DNA of 64,000 nucleotides, taken from the NCBI RefSeq assembly GCF_024519315.1, contig NZ_JANIIC010000014.1:1-64000 (forward strand). The letters are read 5' to 3'. A model generated the notes under the pieces. The model saw only the letters and a program-made list of their open reading frames with translations. It was not told the DNA's origin and ran no database searches. Positions 8,968-17,689 of the stretch are shown here, piece by piece. The first letter of the stretch is position 1; every line of letters starts with the position of its first letter. The stretch is from Streptomyces malaysiensis subsp. samsunensis (GTDB taxonomy: Bacteria; Actinomycetota; Actinomycetes; Streptomycetales; Streptomycetaceae). The position numbers were made by a program, and so were the translations under genes.

Positions 8968-10428
8968 TCAGAGGTCGAGGCCGGTGAGGACCATGACCCG
9001 CTCGTAGGTGTAGTCCTCCATCGCGTACCGCACGCCCTCGCGGCCGACACCGGACCGCTTGGCGCCGCCGTACGGCATCTGGTCGGCGCGGTACGAGGGC
9101 ACATCGCCGACGATCACGCCACCGACCTCCAGCGCGCGGTGGGCGCGGAAGGCGGTTTGCACCTCGCGGGTGAAGACGCCCGCCTGGAGGCCGTACTTGG
9201 AGTCGTTGACGGTCGCGAACGCCTCGTTCTCATCCGTCACCTTGTGCAGGGTGAGCACCGGGCCGAAGATCTCCTCGCAGGAGACGGCGACATCCGCGGG
9301 GACGTCCGCGAGCACGGTCGGGGCGTAGCCGGAGCCCTCGCGCTTGCCGCCGGTCAGCACCCTCGCACCGGCCCGGACGGCCTCGTCGACCCAGGACTCG
9401 ACGCGCTTGGCGGCGTCCTCGCTGATCAGCGGGCCGACATCGGTGGCGTCATCGGTCGGGTCGCCGGTGACCTGCGCCTCGACGGCCGCGACGATCTTCG
9501 GCACCAGCTCCTCGTAGACGGACGCGTCCGCGATCACCCGCTGTACGGAGATGCAGGACTGTCCGCCCTGGTAGTTGGAGAACGTGCCGATGCGGGTGGC
9601 CGCCCAGTCGAGGTCGGCGCCGGAGGAGTAGTCCGACAGGACGACCGCGGCGCCGTTGCCGCCGAGCTCCAGGGTGCAGTGCTTGAGCGGCACCGACTCC
9701 TTGATCGTGTAGCCGACCTTCTCCGAACCGGTGAAGGAGATGACCGGCAGCCGCTCGTCCTGGACCAGCGCGGGCATCCGGTCGTTGGGCACCGTAAGGA
9801 CGCTCCAGGAGCCCGCCGGGAGCTCGGTCTCGGCCAGCAGCTCGCCGAGGATCAGCGCGGACAGCGGGGTCGCGGGCGCCGGCTTGAGGATGATCGGCGT
9901 ACCGACGGCGATCGCCGGGGCGACCTTGTGGGCACTCAGGTTCAGCGGGAAGTTGAACGGCGAGATGCCGAGGACGGTGCCGCGCGGGAAGCGGCGGGTC
10001 AGCGCGAGCCGCCCGGTGCCACCGGCGTCGGTGTCCAGCCGCTGGGCCTCCCCGCTGTTGAACCGGCGGGCCTCCTCGGCGGCGAACCGGAAGACGGAGA
10101 CGGCGCGGCCGACCTCACCGCGCGCCCACTTGATCGGCTTGCCGTTCTCGTCCGAGATCAGCCGGGCGATCTCCTCGCCGCGCTCGGCGATACGGCGCGA
10201 CACATGGTCCAGCGCGGCGGCCCGGACATGGGCGGGAGTCGCGGCGAACTCCTCGCGCACCGCGTCGGCCGCGGCGACGGCCTCCTCGATCTGCGCGTCG
10301 GTGGGGACGCTCACCACGCCGACGCGGCGGCCGTCCCAGGGCGAGGTGACCTCGATCGTGCTCTCGCCCGTCGCCTCGCGGCCGGCGAGCCAGAACGCAT
10401 GGGTGACAGCTTCGTTTGTGTCTGGCAC
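8968..10428 (-). CDS. NAD(P)-dependent aldehyde dehydrogenase
   Basis: 486 residues, standard for the superfamily. The general base region ELGGN is at residues 254-258 (Glu254) and the catalytic cysteine is Cys292 in GQSCISVQR. This active-site variant is common in lactaldehyde/glyceraldehyde-type enzymes rather than in the GABA-aldehyde group, where GQDC is usual as in the two other aldehyde dehydrogenases of this window. The start is GTG at 10428 with AGAAGGG upstream; an open frame running further 5' lies antisense-like through the PucR gene and has no family match. It follows a PucR regulator on the same strand, and such pairs are often functionally linked. Substrate unknown. Confidence 0.9.
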   Translation of the reverse strand: MPDTNEAVTHAFWLAGREATGESTIEVTSPWDGRRVGVVSVPTDAQIEEAVAAADAVREEFAATPAHVRAAALDHVSRRIAERGEEIARLISDENGKPIKWARGEVGRAVSVFRFAAEEARRFNSGEAQRLDTDAGGTGRLALTRRFPRGTVLGISPFNFPLNLSAHKVAPAIAVGTPIILKPAPATPLSALILGELLAETELPAGSWSVLTVPNDRMPALVQDERLPVISFTGSEKVGYTIKESVPLKHCTLELGGNGAAVVLSDYSSGADLDWAATRIGTFSNYQGGQSCISVQRVIADASVYEELVPKIVAAVEAQVTGDPTDDATDVGPLISEDAAKRVESWVDEAVRAGARVLTGGKREGSGYAPTVLADVPADVAVSCEEIFGPVLTLHKVTDENEAFATVNDSKYGLQAGVFTREVQTAFRAHRALEVGGVIVGDVPSYRADQMPYGGAKRSGVGREGVRYAMEDYTYERVMVLTGLDL

Positions 10429-10540
10429 AGCGGATCCCGACCCTTCTGAAGTGGTATCTCTCCTTCCACCGTAGGCGCGCCCGGCCCGCTCGGCGTTTGT
10501 CCGAGGCGTAGCAGTCGAGGCCGCACGCGCTCCGCTATGG

Positions 10541-10660
10541 CGTGCCCGGTTCGGGAGAGACCGTGCCCGATTCGGGAGAGACGGGGACGAGGTGGTCGGG
10601 TCGGGGGTGAGGTGGTTGGGGGCGAGGTGGCCGGGGGCGGGCGGGGCGAGGTGGCCGGGA
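10541..10660. repeat. G-rich degenerate repeats between pucR and aldehyde dehydrogenase
   Basis: The gap 10429-10717 carries two 20-base copies (10541-10560 and 10562-10581, one mismatch). These are followed by four GAGGTGG words at 10589, 10609, 10624 and 10648 separated by runs of three to five G on the + strand. Those runs could form a G-quadruplex on the + strand, which is the template for the minus-strand gene pair. Otherwise nothing is recognised in this gap. Confidence 0.65.
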
Positions 10661-10717
10661 TGTGGTGGCCGGAGCCGGGCGGCGCGAGGCGGTCGGCTGG
10701 TGGCGGAGGTGCGCGTT

Positions 10718-12481
10718 TCAGGCCGAGGTGCCGGAGGCCGTGGCCTTGAGGGCGAGCCACAGCTCCATGCGGACGTCCGGGTCGTCCAGGGAGCGGCCCA
10801 GGATCTCCTCGACGCGGCGCATCCGGTAGCGCAGGGTGTGCCGGTGGACGCCGAGGTCGGCGGCGGCCGCGTCCCATTGGCCATGCCGGGAGAGCCAGGC
10901 GCGCAGCGAGGCGACCAGATCGCCCCGGCCGGTGGCGTCGTGCTCGTGCAGGGCGCGCAGCATGCCGTCGGCGAACGCCCTGACGGCGTCGTCGGCGAGC
11001 AGGGGCAGTACGGAACCCGCCGCGACCTGCTCATGTTCGACCAGCATCCGGCCGCGGCGGCGCGCCACCGACAGCGCCTGCTCCGCCTGGCGGTAGGCGG
11101 CCGCGGCGGCGATGGGGCCCGCGGGGGCGGACAGCCCGATGACGAGCTCGTCACCGCTGGGCGCGGCGGCGGTGCGGCCGCGGGGGCGGGCCTTGGTGCC
11201 GCGGCGGCCCTCGACGGTCCGGGCGTGCTCGGCGCATGCCGTGACCGCCGCCCCGCCGTCGGGGGCCAGCACGATGAGCCGCCCACCGTCGGGGACGACC
11301 AGCACGGACTCGCCGGTGCGGGCCGCGGCCGCCTCCATGATGTCGATGAGCGTGGCGAGGGGGTCGCACGCCTCGGCTTCGCCCGCGGCCGTGCCGGCGC
11401 TCGTGCTCGCGGTTGTGGTCGTTGCGGCTTCCGTGGGGGCCTCGTCCGCGGCGGAGGGCGCGGCGTGGGGCTGCTGGGCCGCGCCGCCGCCGGACGGCAC
11501 CTCGGCGACCAGCATCCGGAACGGCGCGTCGAGCAGCCCGCCGTACAGCCGCCCGGCGACCGCCCGGGCATGGTCGGGTTCGCCCGCGAGCAGCATCCTC
11601 AGCACGGCGCCGCCGAGCCGCTGCTCGGCGTCCTGTAGGGCGCGGGAGCGCTCGGTGGTCAGGGTCAGCAGCGCGACCGCGGAGTGCACGGCGTAGCGCT
11701 CGGCGGTGCCCAGCGGCGCGCCGGTACCGACCGCGAGCACACCGCGGATGCGGCGCCCGGTGCCCAGCGACTGGAGCTCCACCCGGTCGGCGACGGCCGT
11801 GTCCTCGGCCGGTTCGGCGCCCGCGGCCCCGGCCGCGCAACCCCCGCCGACCACGATGCTCGCGGGGCCGGGGCGGGAGCGCAGCCGTTCGACGTCGGCG
11901 GTAAGGCGAGCGGCGCGGCGGGCGGCCCAGTCGGGGGCGGCGGCGACCACGGAGCCGGAGGCGTCGTAGAGCGCGGCCCAGCCGTCGAGGTGGGCGGCGA
12001 GCCGGGCGAGCAGCGCGGTGGGCCCCTCGGCGCCGATGGCGGCGCGGGTCAGCTCGCGCTGCGCCTCGAACCCGGCGGTCACGGCCCGGTACTGGTCGGC
12101 GGCTATGGCCGCGGAGACGGCCTTGCTGATGGCGATGAAGGGGGTGGGGCGGGGCACGCCGATCAGCGGCAGCCCCTCCTCCTTGGCCGCCGCGGCGAGC
12201 GCGGGCGGCACCTCGGCGTACTTGACGCCGAGCGCGAAGCCGAGCCCGACCACACCCGCGCCCACCAGCCGCCGCACATAGCGACTCATCTCCTCCGGGT
12301 CGTCGGCCTCGATCTGCATCGCGGTGATCAGGAGCAGTTCGCCGCCATCCATATAGGGCACGGGGTCGGCGAGCTCGCTCACATGCGCCCAGCGCACGGG
12401 CGTCTCCAACCGGTCTTCGCCCGCGAGAACGGACAGCTTGAGACCGGGGTGGCGGACCAGTGAGGCGAGCGTGGGAGGCAT
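10718..12481 (-). CDS. PucR-family transcriptional regulator
   Basis: 587 residues. The N-terminal PucR ligand-sensing domain (ASLVRHPGLKLSVLAGEDRL, then WAHVSELADPVPYMDGGELLL) is followed by a long middle region with GGDEF-like alpha/beta sequence. A linker rich in Ala/Thr at about residues 335-365 precedes the C-terminal HTH of the PucR/CdaR type, VHRHTLRYRMRRVEEILGR. PucR proteins respond to purines, amino acids or amines and usually control adjacent catabolic genes. The downstream aldehyde dehydrogenase and the gabT gene 2.8 kb away are plausible targets. The ATG at 12481 is the only start that keeps the N-terminal domain intact. Confidence 0.9.
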   Translation of the reverse strand: MPPTLASLVRHPGLKLSVLAGEDRLETPVRWAHVSELADPVPYMDGGELLLITAMQIEADDPEEMSRYVRRLVGAGVVGLGFALGVKYAEVPPALAAAAKEEGLPLIGVPRPTPFIAISKAVSAAIAADQYRAVTAGFEAQRELTRAAIGAEGPTALLARLAAHLDGWAALYDASGSVVAAAPDWAARRAARLTADVERLRSRPGPASIVVGGGCAAGAAGAEPAEDTAVADRVELQSLGTGRRIRGVLAVGTGAPLGTAERYAVHSAVALLTLTTERSRALQDAEQRLGGAVLRMLLAGEPDHARAVAGRLYGGLLDAPFRMLVAEVPSGGGAAQQPHAAPSAADEAPTEAATTTTASTSAGTAAGEAEACDPLATLIDIMEAAAARTGESVLVVPDGGRLIVLAPDGGAAVTACAEHARTVEGRRGTKARPRGRTAAAPSGDELVIGLSAPAGPIAAAAAYRQAEQALSVARRRGRMLVEHEQVAAGSVLPLLADDAVRAFADGMLRALHEHDATGRGDLVASLRAWLSRHGQWDAAAADLGVHRHTLRYRMRRVEEILGRSLDDPDVRMELWLALKATASGTSA

Positions 12482-12700
12482 GGCACCTTCGATGCGAATG
12501 CGACGACTTCACCGTCCCGTATGAACGGCTACTGCCGATTCTGCCTCAATGGAGGAATACGCGGAATTGACGGCCTGATTTCGCCATCGGTCTGGCCGTG
12601 ACGCTGCGGTTCCGGTTGCCCCGGCCGCCGGTGAACGGGGCAACCGGGGCGGGACACCCAACCACGACGAACAGGACGAACGGGACGACCGGGCATCAGG

Positions 12701-14869
12701 TCATCCCCGGAGGTCCACCAGCACCGGCGGCCCGCCCTCGCCCCTTACGGAGGTCACCGACAGCACCGCATGCCCGGCGGGAACCGCATGGGCCAGTTCG
12801 GAGGCGGACCAGCGCTCGCGCTCCACCGTCCGTACGGTCACCGACTGGGTGGTCACCGCCTTACCGGTGACGACCTTACGGATGAAGTGCAGCACCTTGG
12901 TGAACGGTTCGTCGGCGATGATCTGCCGGTCGGTGACATCGCGCGTCTCGACCCACTCCGTGCCCCACACCTCCGCGAACCGCGCCCCGTCCCAGGTCGT
13001 CACCCCGGCGCAGGCCATCCGGCAGCCCACCGCGCCGAGCAGGGCGCTGCGCAGTCCCTCCGGGACGTCGTCGAGGGTGCGCAGGGTGAGCACCGCGCCC
13101 GCGTGGGCGGAGCGGAGCCGCTGGATACCGCGCAGGGCCTCGGGGGTGATGGTGTGCGAGGCGTCGTCGAGGACCAGGCAGGCGAACAGCGAACGGTCGG
13201 CGCGGCCCACCGCGCACTCGGTGAACTGCGCCAGGACCAGCCGCGCCAGCATCCGCGACGCCTCCGCGTGGCCGCGCTCGGGCAGATCGATACGGACCCG
13301 GAGGGGGTGCTCGAGGGCGCGGAGGGAGAACGGACGGCGGTCGCCGGTGGTGTCGAAGAACTCGGCGAACGCGGGCCGGTCCAGCAGCGCGATCCGGTCC
13401 GCGAGCAGCGCACCCGCGTCCCCGGGCGTGCCCGACTGCCGCACCCGCGCCTCCAGCTCGCGGGCCTGCGCCCGCTCCCCGGCCTCCTCCAGCGCCTCGC
13501 GCAGCGCGTTGACGGCCGTCTTGGAACCGTCCAGCAGCTCCCGCAGATCCGGGACGGACGGGAAACGGCCGTGGGCGGCGCGGTAGGGGCCGAGCAGCTG
13601 GGCCAGCGCGGTGGCGGCGCGCCGGCTGTCCCCACCGGGCAGCGAGGCGGCCATGTCGCCGATCAGGGCTTCGGCGAGGATGCCCGCGGCCTCGTCGGGG
13701 TCGGTGGTGCCGCCGTAGAGGTCGAAGTCGTAGCCGGAGTCGGGCCGGCCGATCTTCACGACGACGTCGAACGCCTCATCCGCCCCGAGCCCGGCCCCCG
13801 CCGCCCCGACCGCCACGACGGCGACCTGTCCGGCGAGCGCCTGAAGACACAGCGACTCCACGACGGGCCGCACCACCCGCCCGGTCTTCCCCGAACCGGG
13901 CGGTCCCACCGCCAGCAGCGAGGTGCCGAGCACATCGGGATCGAGCGCGAGCCCGACGCCGCGGTGCTGGTAGGGGTTGCGGGAGTCTTCGAGGGCGGTG
14001 CCGAGGCGGACCTGATGGGCGAGGAGATCATGACGCGCGGTCCGGGCGGGCAGATCCCGCGCCCCGGACGGGTGGCCGTACGAGGCGGCGCCGTGGCGCA
14101 GCACGGTGTCGGTGAACGACGCGAGGGAGTTCCGCCCCGCCCGCACGGACTGCCAGGCGCGCTCGATCCGGGCGTGGTCGACGTCGTTCATCGCCCCCGC
14201 CCGCGCGTCCGCCGCCAGCCGATCAGCCGCACTGTGCGCCCCCGCGGCCCGCAAGTGCGGCCACTCCACCGGATCCCCCTCCGGCCGCCTCGCGACGGCC
14301 GCCTCGGGATCGGGCTCGTCCCAGGCCCGCCGGAAGAGGGGCGCGACGTAACGGCGCCAGACTTCGGGCCAGTGGCCGACGCGACCGAAGATCACGGCGA
14401 GCACCCCTGCGAAGATGACCTGGTAGATGCGCCAAGCCCAGACGAACGCCATTTTGTCGCCACCTTCGACCCAGGACTCCGGGGTCAGCAGGTACAGCGG
14501 CCAGAGGTAGAAGCTGCCGAAGTACTCGTAATAGATCAGCGACCAGACCAGCCAACCGCACAAAGCCGAGATCAGCGCCCCGCCCAGCAGCCGCTGCCCC
14601 GGGATCCGATCCGGCTCCTCCGGTGCCCTCGTCTTGTGCTCGTACGTCCACACTCCCGGCGCCGCCTCGGGCCGCGGAGCGCGCAGCCAGGCGACGAACG
14701 ACGGCCGGGCGGCGGGCCCCGGGGCCTGGGCCGCGCCGGGGGCCGCCGGGGGCACGGTCGGCGGCATCGGCGGTGGGGCCGTGGGGAAGGAGGGCGGGGA
14801 TTGCGGGGGCGGGGGTGGGAGGCGGTCGTGGCGTGCGCTGCGTGGGTCGAACGTGCCCTCGGTGTCCAT
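12701..14869 (-). CDS. membrane-anchored VirD4/TraG-like ATP-binding protein
   Basis: 722 residues from ATG 14869, which has AAGGGG upstream; ATG 14917 would add 16 residues but has a poor ribosome-binding site. Order: a proline-rich cytoplasmic N-terminus (about 1-70), two membrane segments near 92-114 and 141-162, then a nucleotide-binding domain with Walker A GPPGSGKT at 322-329 and a Walker B-like stretch FACLVLDDASH. The arrangement recalls type IV coupling proteins, but no relaxase, conjugation or integrase gene is nearby and the N-terminal design is an actinobacterial one. I know it only as a conserved Streptomyces ATP/GTP-binding protein with no assigned function. It is divergent from gabT across a repeat-filled gap. 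Confidence 0.85.
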   Translation of the reverse strand: MDTEGTFDPRSARHDRLPPPPPQSPPSFPTAPPPMPPTVPPAAPGAAQAPGPAARPSFVAWLRAPRPEAAPGVWTYEHKTRAPEEPDRIPGQRLLGGALISALCGWLVWSLIYYEYFGSFYLWPLYLLTPESWVEGGDKMAFVWAWRIYQVIFAGVLAVIFGRVGHWPEVWRRYVAPLFRRAWDEPDPEAAVARRPEGDPVEWPHLRAAGAHSAADRLAADARAGAMNDVDHARIERAWQSVRAGRNSLASFTDTVLRHGAASYGHPSGARDLPARTARHDLLAHQVRLGTALEDSRNPYQHRGVGLALDPDVLGTSLLAVGPPGSGKTGRVVRPVVESLCLQALAGQVAVVAVGAAGAGLGADEAFDVVVKIGRPDSGYDFDLYGGTTDPDEAAGILAEALIGDMAASLPGGDSRRAATALAQLLGPYRAAHGRFPSVPDLRELLDGSKTAVNALREALEEAGERAQARELEARVRQSGTPGDAGALLADRIALLDRPAFAEFFDTTGDRRPFSLRALEHPLRVRIDLPERGHAEASRMLARLVLAQFTECAVGRADRSLFACLVLDDASHTITPEALRGIQRLRSAHAGAVLTLRTLDDVPEGLRSALLGAVGCRMACAGVTTWDGARFAEVWGTEWVETRDVTDRQIIADEPFTKVLHFIRKVVTGKAVTTQSVTVRTVERERWSASELAHAVPAGHAVLSVTSVRGEGGPPVLVDLRG

Positions 14870-14980
14870 GTGCTGCCCCTTGCCCCCTGACCGGCTGTTC
14901 CTCGGCTTTCGCGCCATCGCTCAATCTAGTGTTCCCGCGCGGGGAGTTCAGCGACCCGGGCGGTGCCGTCTCACTCGCGG

Positions 14981-15117
14981 GGCCCGTAAAGCGGTCATGG
15001 GACCCGTAATGCGCTCACGCGGTCCGGTAAGGCGCCCGCGGCGGTCCGGTAAGGCCGTCACGCGGTCCGGTAACGCGCTCGCGGCGTCCGTAAGACGGCC
15101 GCGCGATCCGTAAGGCG
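14981..15117. repeat. seven CCGTAA repeats at two-helical-turn spacing
   Basis: The 373-base divergent gap 14870-15242 between the VirD4-like gene and gabT contains seven units of the form GRYCC(G)GTAANGC. The GTAA words start at 14986, 15006, 15027, 15049, 15070, 15090 and 15110, giving spacings of 20, 21, 22, 21, 20 and 20 bases. That is close to two turns of B-DNA, so all copies face the same side of the helix. The array could be a cooperative operator or a decaying minisatellite. The rest of the gap shows no other recognisable feature. Confidence 0.8.
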
Positions 15118-15242
15118 GCCGCCGGGCTATGGCCGTCGCGGACAAGGCAACACGCGCACTGCTCCCGAACGGAACATGCCTCATCCGCCGCGGCGCCCCT
15201 AGCCTGCGATTAAAGCCCCCGTACTTTCCCCTGGAGCCCCTC

Positions 15243-16592
15243 ATGACCGAACTGTCCGGAGGCCCGTCCCTCCCCCAGGAGCGTCGCGTCGTCACCGCCA
15301 TTCCCGGCCCGAAGTCGCAGGAGCTGCTCGCCCGTAAGAACGCCGCGGTCGCCGGCGGGGTGGGGAGTGTGCTGCCGGTCTTCACCGTGCGCGCGGGCGG
15401 CGGTGTGATCGAGGACGTGGACGGCAACTCGCTGATCGACTTCGGTTCCGGTATCGCCGTGACCTCCGTCGGCTCCTCCGCGGAGGCCGTCGTGCGCCGG
15501 GCGTCCGCACAGCTGGCGGACTTCACGCACACCTGTTTCATGGTCACGCCGTACGAGGGCTATGTGGAGGTCTGTGAGGAGCTGGCGCGGCTCACGCCCG
15601 GCGACCACGCCAAGAAGTCGGCGCTGTTCAACTCGGGCGCCGAGGCGGTGGAGAACGCGGTGAAGATCGCCCGTTCGTACACCAAGCGCCAGGCGGTCGT
15701 CGTCTTCGACCACGGCTACCACGGCCGGACCAACCTCACCATGGCGCTCACCGCCAAGAACATGCCGTACAAGCACGGCTTCGGCCCCTTCGCGCCCGAG
15801 GTCTACCGCGTTCCGCTCGCCTACCCCTACCGCTGGCTGACCGGCCCGGAGAACTGCGCCGAGGAGGCCGCGGCCCAGGCCATCGACATGATCAGCAAGC
15901 AGGTCGGGGCGGAGAACGTGGCCGCGATCATCATCGAGCCGGTGCTCGGCGAGGGCGGCTTCATCGAGCCCGCCAAGGGCTTCCTGCCCAGGATCGCGGA
16001 GTTCGCCAAGGCCAATGGCATCGTCTTCGTCGCGGACGAGATCCAGTCCGGATTCTGCCGCACCGGCCAGTGGTTCGCCTGTGAGGACGAGGGCATCGCC
16101 CCGGACCTGATCACCACCGCCAAGGGCATCGCGGGCGGTCTGCCGCTCGCCGCCGTCACCGGCCGCGCGGAGATCATGGACGCGGCGCACTCCGGCGGTC
16201 TCGGCGGCACCTACGGCGGCAACCCGGTGGCGTGCGCCGCGGCGCTCGGCGCGATCGAGACGATGCGCGAGCTGGACCTCAACGCCAAGGCCAAGCGCAT
16301 CGAGGAGGTCATGAAGGGCCGCCTCGGCGCGATGCGGGAGAAGCACGACATCATCGGCGACCTCCGCGGCCGCGGCGCCATGATCGCCATCGAACTGGTG
16401 AAGTCCGGCACCAAGGACCCCGACCCCGAGGCCACGGCCGCCGTCGCCAAGGCGTGCCACTCGGCCGGGCTGCTGGTGCTGACCTGCGGAACCTACGGCA
16501 ATGTGCTGCGTTTCCTGCCGCCGCTGGTGATCGGCGAAGATCTCCTGAACGAGGGTCTCGACATCCTCGAGAGCGCCTTCGCCGAGCTGTGA
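15243..16592 (+). CDS. gabT: 4-aminobutyrate aminotransferase
   Basis: 449 residues, class III PLP-dependent aminotransferase. It moves the amino group of GABA to 2-oxoglutarate to give succinate semialdehyde. The PLP lysine is Lys294 in TTAKGIAGG, preceded by the DEIQSGFCRTG motif typical of GabT. The start is ATG 15243 after CTGGAG; the frame is open further upstream but that part lies in the repeat-adjacent leader and matches nothing. GABA is the product of the putrescine pathways encoded further right, so this gene would complete that catabolism. A dedicated adjacent succinate-semialdehyde dehydrogenase is not obvious; one of the aldehyde dehydrogenases may serve. Confidence 0.93.
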   Translation: MTELSGGPSLPQERRVVTAIPGPKSQELLARKNAAVAGGVGSVLPVFTVRAGGGVIEDVDGNSLIDFGSGIAVTSVGSSAEAVVRRASAQLADFTHTCFMVTPYEGYVEVCEELARLTPGDHAKKSALFNSGAEAVENAVKIARSYTKRQAVVVFDHGYHGRTNLTMALTAKNMPYKHGFGPFAPEVYRVPLAYPYRWLTGPENCAEEAAAQAIDMISKQVGAENVAAIIIEPVLGEGGFIEPAKGFLPRIAEFAKANGIVFVADEIQSGFCRTGQWFACEDEGIAPDLITTAKGIAGGLPLAAVTGRAEIMDAAHSGGLGGTYGGNPVACAAALGAIETMRELDLNAKAKRIEEVMKGRLGAMREKHDIIGDLRGRGAMIAIELVKSGTKDPDPEATAAVAKACHSAGLLVLTCGTYGNVLRFLPPLVIGEDLLNEGLDILESAFAEL

Positions 16593-16694
16593 CTGTGAGT
16601 GATCGATGGGTGGCGTGAAGAAGATGTGCGGGGCCGATGACAGGTGGGTGATCGGTCTGTCCGCCGGGGCTTCGCTGCCGTACGGTCATTGCAG

Positions 16695-17630
16695 ATGAGA
16701 GAAACACCCCGCTCGCAGGGGACTGCGGGCGACGCCGAGCCGGTGCTTCCCCAGCCCCGACCCGGCTGTGCCCTCGCGCACACCACTGGAGCCTCCGGCT
16801 CCGGATCTCCTCACCGATCGGACGGCCGCCCGCCCCAAACCCCCCGGGGCGCGCGGCACACCGGTCGCCACGGCGGCCCCGGAACCACCCCCCCTGTTCC
16901 GGGGCCGCCGACTGTTCACCCTCCTTCCGCGCCACGGGCGCCCTTCCGCGCGCCCCTCGCGCTGAGCGCACCGCCTCTCGCGCTGATCGCGCCCCTCGTA
17001 CCGATCGCGCTGCTCGCGCTGTGCACCTGGCAGATCGCCGCCCACGGCCCCCTGCGGACCTACGACGAACGGCTCGGCCGCGCGCTCGCCGGCTCGGCGT
17101 TCCCCTCCCCCGTCGCCGAGTTCCTCGCCGACCTCGGCAATACGGCGGTGGCGGTCCCCGTCCTCGCCGTCGCCCTCGGCCGGGCGGCGTGGTGCGCCCG
17201 GCGCGCGGCAGAGCCGCGCTGGTGGCTGCCGCCGCTGGCCGCCGCGGTGGCGATGGCGGTGGTTCCGGCCCTGGTGGTTCCGTTCAAGGCGCTGATCGAC
17301 CGCCCCGGGCCGCCCGGCCCGCTGTCGGGCGAGAGCGGATTCTTCCCCTCCGGCCATGCCGCCACGGCCGCCGTCGCCTACGGCGCGGCGGCGCTGCTCC
17401 TCCACCCGTTCCTCCGCCCGCGGCTGCGGCGGCCCCTCCTGGTGGCCGTCGCCGTGCTGAACGTCGCCGTGGCCGCCGGGCTGGTCCGGCGCGGCTACCA
17501 CTGGCCGCTGGACACCGTCGCGAGCTGGTGCCTGTGCGGTCCGCTGCTGTGGACGGTGCTCAAGGTGACCTGGTCGGGCCGCTCGGGCCATGTGGACCGG
17601 TCCCGGGCCATACGGGACGCCTCGGGGTAA
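16695..17630 (+). CDS. PAP2-superfamily membrane phosphatase
   Basis: 311 residues from ATG 16695; a GTG at 16644 would add 17. The first ~90 residues are low-complexity and Pro/Gly-rich. The rest holds about five or six membrane segments with the three phosphatase motifs in order: KALIDRP, FPSGH and RRGYHWPLD. Such enzymes dephosphorylate undecaprenyl diphosphate, phosphatidic acid or related lipid phosphates on the outer face of the membrane. The exact start is uncertain because the N-terminal part is poorly conserved. It is convergent with the FAD oxidoreductase and has no functional link to gabT that I can see. Confidence 0.82.
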   Translation: MRETPRSQGTAGDAEPVLPQPRPGCALAHTTGASGSGSPHRSDGRPPQTPRGARHTGRHGGPGTTPPVPGPPTVHPPSAPRAPFRAPLALSAPPLALIAPLVPIALLALCTWQIAAHGPLRTYDERLGRALAGSAFPSPVAEFLADLGNTAVAVPVLAVALGRAAWCARRAAEPRWWLPPLAAAVAMAVVPALVVPFKALIDRPGPPGPLSGESGFFPSGHAATAAVAYGAAALLLHPFLRPRLRRPLLVAVAVLNVAVAAGLVRRGYHWPLDTVASWCLCGPLLWTVLKVTWSGRSGHVDRSRAIRDASG

Positions 17631-17689
17631 CCGCACCGCGGCCCGCCCACAGCAACATCCGGGCGCCGACCATCAGCTGACGACGGCCC

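Noticed and set aside
12701..14869. Integrative conjugative element suggested by the TraG/VirD4-like gene
   Set aside because: There is no integrase, relaxase, replication gene, tRNA or flanking attachment repeat; all neighbours are ordinary core genes.
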